In this document: piece after piece, positions 58,382 to 64,000 of the stretch
Layout of the letters: every line of letters begins with the position of its first letter
Numbering within the stretch: position 1 is the stretch's first letter
Source: Climacteris rufus
Lineage: Eukaryota; Chordata; Aves; Passeriformes; Climacteridae
Assembly: GCA_013398175.1 (NCBI GenBank)
Contig: VZRZ01008263.1
Coordinates: 328,142-392,141 of the forward strand
DNA length: 64,000 nt
Reading direction: 5' to 3'
The notes under the pieces: model-generated
What the model was told of the DNA's origin: nothing
Seen by the model: only the letters and a program-made list of their open reading frames with translations
The model's database searches: none
Made by a program: the position numbers and the translations under genes

Positions 58382-60120
58382 GTAATCTAGAAAAATAAGT
58401 ACTTCAGCTAACAGTTGGTAAGTGGCTAACTATGGAAAACCCAGAAAGTTTCTACAGTTCTTGGATTCAAAAGGATGTAATTTCCCCTTCTGCTTATGTT
58501 AGTAATAACTTTCAAGTAGAATACCCAAGTGTGATCTTTTTAGCTCAATTACACTTACTGGTTAAATTATAGTTACGTGATTCTTAATGTATTTATTTAT
58601 TTGTTAAGGTTGGTGAAGATCCATTCTATCCACCTTTTAAAGAAGATCTATGTTCCTGCGAATGAACACAGAAAGGCAGAGCTCTTGACCTCATGATGGT
58701 AGGAAGTAGGAACAATCAGCTTAATGAGAAGGAAAATATGCATGTTTAATACTGATGTGAGATCATAGTAAGTCTCCAGATTTTGTGTTTGCGTGTGTGT
58801 ACAGTCTGAAAAGAAAAAAAAGACTGGACATTAAAGCAAATATCGTTATAGTTGAAGCCAATTATTACTATAATGTCTACCATTTCCTGGTATAGGATTC
58901 CAAATTTGGTTCATTATAATTTTGATAAATGCTAATTATTGTGAATGAAATTACTGATGTTGGATGTCCCTAGCAGTCGGGGGTTTTTTAATTAGTCAGC
59001 TTAGTTGTAGCTTGCTATCTCTTCTCCTGTCCTCATCACAAACAGGGAAGATGCTGTTCTCCTTGTAGCAGTTTTGTGAAGAAGCATGTAAGAATGAGTT
59101 ATCCTGTCCCACCCATCCAGTCACTGAATTACAAGAACACATTGTAAAGTACTGTGTAAGAGGGACAGAATAAAATTGCACAACTTCTGCCACTGAACTT
59201 TGGGGTGCTGTCTCTCCAAACTCTTTTTTTTCAGTGCAGCTGTGAAGATGTTGGGAGTGGCTGGTGTAGAAATGCTTTGTTACTAATACCTGTGTATCTG
59301 TGTTTGGATTTTCTTGTGATCTGGGATTCATTGGTTATAAGCAGTGAAATGTGAAGTCACTCACTGTAGCAGTGGCCACATCCCCCATCTGATGGGAGCA
59401 GGGTGGCACAGTTGTACAGGTGGGGACAGAGAGAAGGAGCATCTTTCCATGCACAGAGCCAGGAGCTGTTCCTGCACCACATCCACAGCACAACAGCTGA
59501 TGGACTGTTGTCTTTTCAGCTTCCACATTACCAATCTGCAGCTTTTGATAATTTTTATTTCCTGGGGTTTCTGTTCTTTTGGAGGCTTCCATCATCAGTA
59601 GAAAAGGGGTTTTGCTCTGCTGATCATAAGTGTTTGCTGTCCCCATTTTGGGACCATCGTAGGTAGAGTGGCATGTGCTGGGATCTGCACAGTCTTTGGA
59701 GGAGGAATGGCCTCAGCTGGTAATAAGTGAACCAAGTTGCAGAGGTGTATATATATTTTACAGAGGTATATACAGCTGAAAGCCTTCTGAATTTTAATTA
59801 AAAAGGTAAATATCTTGTGGTAGATATAAAACAGATAAAATATGCTTTGTTATAGATAAAATAAACTTTGAGCAAATCCAGGTTCATAGATTCAGTGTCT
59901 TTTACCATCAAAGACAAAATGCCAGCATATTTTTAGGGGTCAGGATAGGTCAGGGTGGGCACAATTCTGGCCTTGCATGAGTAGAAGGTCAGAAACAAAT
60001 CCAGTCATGATTTACAATGGATTTTTGAACTGTCCCTAAAGTATTTAAATGGCCTTATCTGTATGTAAGTGACTTCTCTATTTCCTTTTTCTTTTTTTCC
60101 CCTTTGTTTTATTTGCTGAG
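58382..60120 (+). other. CCDC162-like intron
   Basis: Intron between phase-matched exons. The acceptor-like site at 58611 with VGEDPFYPPFKEDLCSCE is followed directly by a stop and is not needed by the phase chain. Opposed ORFs at 58996-59666 show no splice support. Confidence 0.45.
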
Positions 60121-60310
60121 GTACTGATGGAAGACCCTGTATTGGTGCAGGAGATTGCTTTGTCACTATTAGAGACAGGAGCAGACAAAGACAAAATGAC
60201 AGGCAGAGAAAAACAGCTCTTTATCTGGATTCCTTCTCCACCATCCTGGACCGTGTCACGCTCTGCCATCAGCTGATGGAGGTGGCAACAGAGAGGGCAC
60301 TGTTAGCTAG
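60121..60310 (+). pseudogene. CCDC162: CCDC162-like exon with probable frameshift
   Basis: Acceptor TTATTTGCTGAG|GTA and donor TTAGCTAG|GTTAGT. In the phase set by the exon at 58297 it reads VLMEDPVLVQEIALSLLETG and on to MTGREK, then stops at TGA 60274-60276. Past the five-A run at 60209-60213 another frame reads TALYLDSFSTILDRVTLCHQ, then LMEVATERALLA to the donor. One missing A joins them. The second frame is also open across the whole exon with a different entry phase, so the lesion is probable and not certain. Confidence 0.65.
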
Positions 60311-60839
60311 GTTAGTGCTGTTTCAGCTGTGGTGATTTCAGAGAGGTGTGCTGGTTAAATAGACCACCTACTATAGTTGGGAAAGAATACAGAGAGTGAG
60401 TGCCTGCATTTGTGTTGCTTGTGTGTGGAGATGGAAGTCTCTACAGATAGGGAAATGGGTTTAGTTCCAAAAGTTCAAGCCATGCTGCTCCTCAAAGCTT
60501 GACAGGAGAAGGCCTTTCCCAGTGAAAATACCAAAATTTTGTCAAAAGGAGCAGGCGGAATTCACTGATCAAATGAACACAAAGACACCTTCTTCTGCAG
60601 AGTTTTACACAGTTCAATATTTTAACAGCCTTCTTATGAAAAGCAGTGAAATATAAAAAAAGACACACAAGAAATACGAGTTGTGTTCACCAGCAGAGGT
60701 AGGAAAATATCAAAATTGCTCTAGCTCTGCTGATCTTTACAATGATAATGAAATAAGATACACAAGGGAAGTCAGTGTCATTTATGGAGTTATCAGCTGG
60801 AGAAGATGACAATTTGTACAGGAAGACAAAGAAGATAAG

Positions 60840-61760
60840 GACTGAGGTAATGGGGAGGCTACAAAGGGTAGTGTTGAACTACTGGAGGCAGGTTATTGGT
60901 GAAATTCCTATTGTTCAGCTCCATATTACTTGACATTTTTATTAATGATCTCAGTAGAAAACGTAAGAGGGTGTTATTAAATCCAGGACATGGTAGAGCT
61001 AGCAGATAAAACTGACATGGCAAATAAATGGAATATCTTACAGGAAGAACTCAGTTCTAAGGATTAGAGTAATAGAGAGGAGATAAGCATCAATAACACA
61101 AATATTAGGGTTATGCATAATAATAGAAAAATCTCCTGTTGGCTTGCAGCATATTACTTGGAAGCAACAGAAAAGGAGAAAAAACTGGGCATAGAGCTTG
61201 CCATGGGATAATTGCAAACTGCCAACATATCACAGCTGTGATGGGCAGGAAAGTCATTATTTCTTACTGCGAGTCAGGCAATGAGTTTTTAGATAGAGGG
61301 GAAATTGATGGCATGTATGTGGTTCTGGTAAGGCCTTACCCGGATTATTAAGTATAATTTGGAGATTTGTGTTCAGGTAAGATAAATTCAAGCTAGAATG
61401 GGGGCAAAGATGATATACTGGCATGCTGGGGTGAAAGAGAGGACACATTTTGCAAAAGCAAATGAAATAGATTGGCTTGTTTATCCTAGCAGAAATGAAG
61501 GCTGAGGGAAGATAAGATTTTTCTCTATAAATACACCAGAAAGATAAGCACTGGGAAGGAAGGGAAGATATTAAACTAAAGGCCAGTTTTGGCAGCAGAA
61601 CAAATGGATCTAATCACTGTGAATATATTTAATCTTGAAATTAATAGGGGATTTCTAAGAATCAGACAACAAAGTTCTGGAAGGGAAAGAGCAAAGGGTA
61701 GAAAACTAACAGTTTTAAAGTGAGGCTTGATTCACTTATGGAAAGGATTTGTGGGATGTG
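60840..61760 (+). mobile_element. Old, diverged CR1-group LINE fragment, plus orientation
   Basis: Scattered CR1 landmarks appear in order: TTGACATTTTTATTAATGAT, CATGGTAGAGCTAGCAGAT, GGTAAGGCCTTACCCGGATT, then AGATTTTTCTCTATAAATAC and AGAACAAATGGATCTAATCA. The copy is far more diverged than the other CR1s in the window, as expected of an ancient amniote subfamily. The ORF at 61139-61351 belongs to it. Confidence 0.65.
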
Positions 61761-64000
61761 ATTGCTTGCAATAGCAATGTTGGGTGTGTAGGACAGATGA
61801 CATTTCAGTCATGTTTTTTCTTTGTCTTAACCCTTTCTCTGGCTTTTTTCTTGAAATTTCAGAGTCTGTATCAAAAATTCAGCAGCATTTATTTGCAAGC
61901 CTAGACATCTTTAAGATATCTGAGCCATGACCATTCAACTTAGTCTGGTGGAAAACCTAATTTCTGTCACAACTCTTCTCCATTGAAATAAGAACTTCTT
62001 AAATTATAATTTGATAAGTGAAAGTTTCTTGACCAAACTAACAAGCAAGTTAATCTACTTCAACCCAAGAAATTCCATGAAGCCAAGAGGTCTCCTTTCA
62101 TGGCAATCTGTGTTTCTTGTTGGGTACTCATCTTTCTAATAAAATAGAATTGTACTTAGACTTCTGCTGGTTGGGCATTTCCTGCACTTATACACCTGCA
62201 TACATGCACACACAAATATTTTCTGGTCATTAATAAGGGGTCAGGTTACACTGACTTTTTTTACTTACCTTTTTTTCATGAAACCTGTAGAAACTTAGTA
62301 TCTTAAAATCCTGTCTCTGTGGCAGATTTCGTTAATATTCACCAACTGCTTTAAAAGTTACCTAGAGGAGACAGATGGGCAGCCCAGGTCATCACCTGGC
62401 TGCATTTCTTTTGGGAACAGGACTAAGAGGACATACTCATCTAAGGTGACATACTTAGAAATCCCTGAAAAATAGCAGTAAATTATCCTTGTCCAGTATT
62501 AGAATTCAGTGGAAAGTTATGACAGAAAGTAAGACCTCATGACACATATGTAAGGCCAGTAAGCAAAACATTTTCTTCATTTTAGAGAGGATGATTAAGT
62601 CAGTCTAAATACCAATATAAACCTATATATTTTATTTACTGTGATATGTGGAGGTGATGTTTTTACATCTTCTTCTGATGTGATGAAGTTCACAGTTCAC
62701 GATAGTATGAAATGGTAGAGACTCAGATTCAGTCTGAAACATCAGAAAGGTTAATGATCTCTTTTCCTTTTAAATGTAGTGAGTGCACCTACATTTGTGG
62801 ATTCCTCTGCTTATACTGTAAGTTCTGTCAGACCTGTCAGAATTACTCCCATTACTTCACTGTCTCTCCATTCGTGGAGTAGAAGTTCATTTACATTTAA
62901 AAGCACACATCCATGTTGTATGTACTGTTCCTTACAGCCCTTGTTGCTTCTCTTTCTTCCTCAGTGTTCCCCAATTCTCAGTTTCTCAGTATTCACCTTC
63001 TACCATTTGATGACAAGGGACATCCTTTGGTAGAAAACTAGAGCTAGACAGTGCAGCTTCAGTCTGAATTTTGCTTCTTTCTGGCTTTGTTTGACTAAGT
63101 GATCTTTTTAATATTTTTTCTGTTCTCTATTTTTCCCCTTTACATGGTAACATCAAGCTGATTTGTGTGCTGATGGCTATTGTGTACAGGCTCTTTATAA
63201 GTCTGTACTGGTCAACTGAGAGCAACATTTATAACAATTCCACTGAGCTCTTTGTTTTCAGACCCAGAGTTGGTTTTGGCTGTGTCCCATATGATTATTG
63301 ACTGATGCACATGGTGTCTTTAACATATTATTTTGTATTCTCCCCTTTTCCTTCCCTTACTTTGCAGGCAAGGAATGACACCTGATTAAAAAAGAGTAAG
63401 AGCTATGTCTTCTAGGTCCTATTTGTGTTTTTATCACATTCTCACAACATAGACTCTCTGTGACCTGATTTCTTGACTGATAAAACACCTGACTGGATGT
63501 TAGGAGGAAGCAAGGGAGTATCTGACTCCTTTGCACTCTGTACCAAAAAGTCAAAGCCTTTCTTTCTAACATCTTGCACTGTATGAGATGAACCATCACA
63601 GACCAGATGAATATTTCTGCAGTCTTGCATCTGAAGGAGTGCAGTGATGGATCTGTAGGGAGGGAATACTACAAGCAGAACAGTGCCCAACTTCTGATGC
63701 TCGGTTCTTTAAAAGTTTCCTGAGCTAGTGGTTGCATCTAGACCACGTGTTTGCTGCCTTCTGATGGACTGCTCTCATAATTCATTAGATGGGGGAGGTT
63801 GTGTTAGGATTGTGTCATACTGGGGGCATCCACAATAAATGTTTCTTAAGTTATGAAATCACTGTTTCAATAGAAACAATGTGCATGAGCTCTACTTGTC
63901 TATTAAAGCTTCCTCTCTAGCAGTGAGTCCTCTGCCCAATTTCTAGTCCAAAATAATGGTATTCATCTCTCTGCCAAATGCTGCCTTTTCTAAAGAGGAA
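61761..64000 (+). other. Right end of window, no feature recognised
   Basis: Probably an intron of the CCDC162-like gene, because the exon at 60310 leaves two bases into a codon and no exon that would follow is seen before the window ends. The open frames at 62779-63033 and 63357-63690 have no splice support. Confidence 0.4.

Larger units (their letters stand above)
31004..60310 (+). pseudogene. CCDC162: CCDC162-like gene, multi-exon, apparently decayed, continuing past the window
   Basis: CCDC162 is a large vertebrate coiled-coil protein of unknown biochemical role; the human copy is annotated as a pseudogene, CCDC162P. It lies immediately downstream of CEP57L1 in human, as here. About 16 exons with GT-AG borders can be read (listed separately). 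Most consecutive exons agree in phase: 34778 to 35978, 37476 to 37676, 37829 to 38567, 38754 to 41369, 46261 to 50212, 53057 to 55255, 55437 to 55996 and 58381 to 60121. At least five lesions break the reading: frameshifts near 34050, 46084, 50356 and 60209, and a TAA at 38750. Several exons remain fully open, so the decay would be recent. The alternative is an active gene with assembly errors. I assigned the name from synteny and remembered similarity, not from a search. Confidence 0.7.

Noticed and set aside
1..64000. A novel prokaryotic-style system, CRISPR array or RNA gene
   Set aside because: The sequence is vertebrate nuclear DNA; no regularly spaced repeats, tRNA-like cloverleaf or rRNA segment was noticed on either strand.

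Overview
The window looks like a bird nuclear chromosome segment, most likely from a songbird or a close relative. The genes are split into short exons with consensus GT-AG introns. CR1 LINE fragments are the commonest repeat, and avian-type solo LTRs are present. Three genes can be supported, in the order SESN1 (-) / CEP57L1 (+) / CCDC162-like (+). This is the order of human 6q21 (SESN1, CEP57L1, CCDC162P). No RNA gene, CRISPR array or prokaryotic element was seen.

Layout: 1-1776 is the end of SESN1 intron 1. 1777-1964 is the visible part of the first conserved SESN1 coding exon; its upstream part lies in a 266-base N gap (1965-2230). 2231-2677 is a GC-rich divergent promoter with CCAAT boxes and ZNF143/THAP11-type ACTACA..TCCCAGCAT motifs, ending in a probable CEP57L1 leader exon. 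2678-16962 is a 14 kb CEP57L1 intron with CR1 copies and a solo LTR nested in a CR1. 16963-27925 holds ten CEP57L1 coding exons (468 codons, all intact) and a 3' UTR with three AATAAA signals. 27926-31003 is intergenic.

From 31004 to at least 60310 a second plus-strand gene is laid out over about 16 recognisable exons. Position, and segments such as VHSTQFVEFAEVEDHD, point to CCDC162. Most exon junctions agree in phase, but several exons carry frameshifts or stops (near 34050, 38750, 46084, 50356 and 60209). In two or three of them the neighbouring exon phases fit only if an indel is assumed. CEP57L1 in the same assembly has no lesion. The simplest reading is that CCDC162 is a recently decayed gene in this bird, as in human; homopolymer sequencing error is the main alternative.

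Assembly: the single-base Ns at 2414, 43334 and 51946 each sit between two near-identical copies of the same sequence, and those at 37567 and 44092 sit in or near poly-A tracts. These look like unmerged contig overlaps or allelic copies and should not be taken as real tandem duplications without read evidence.
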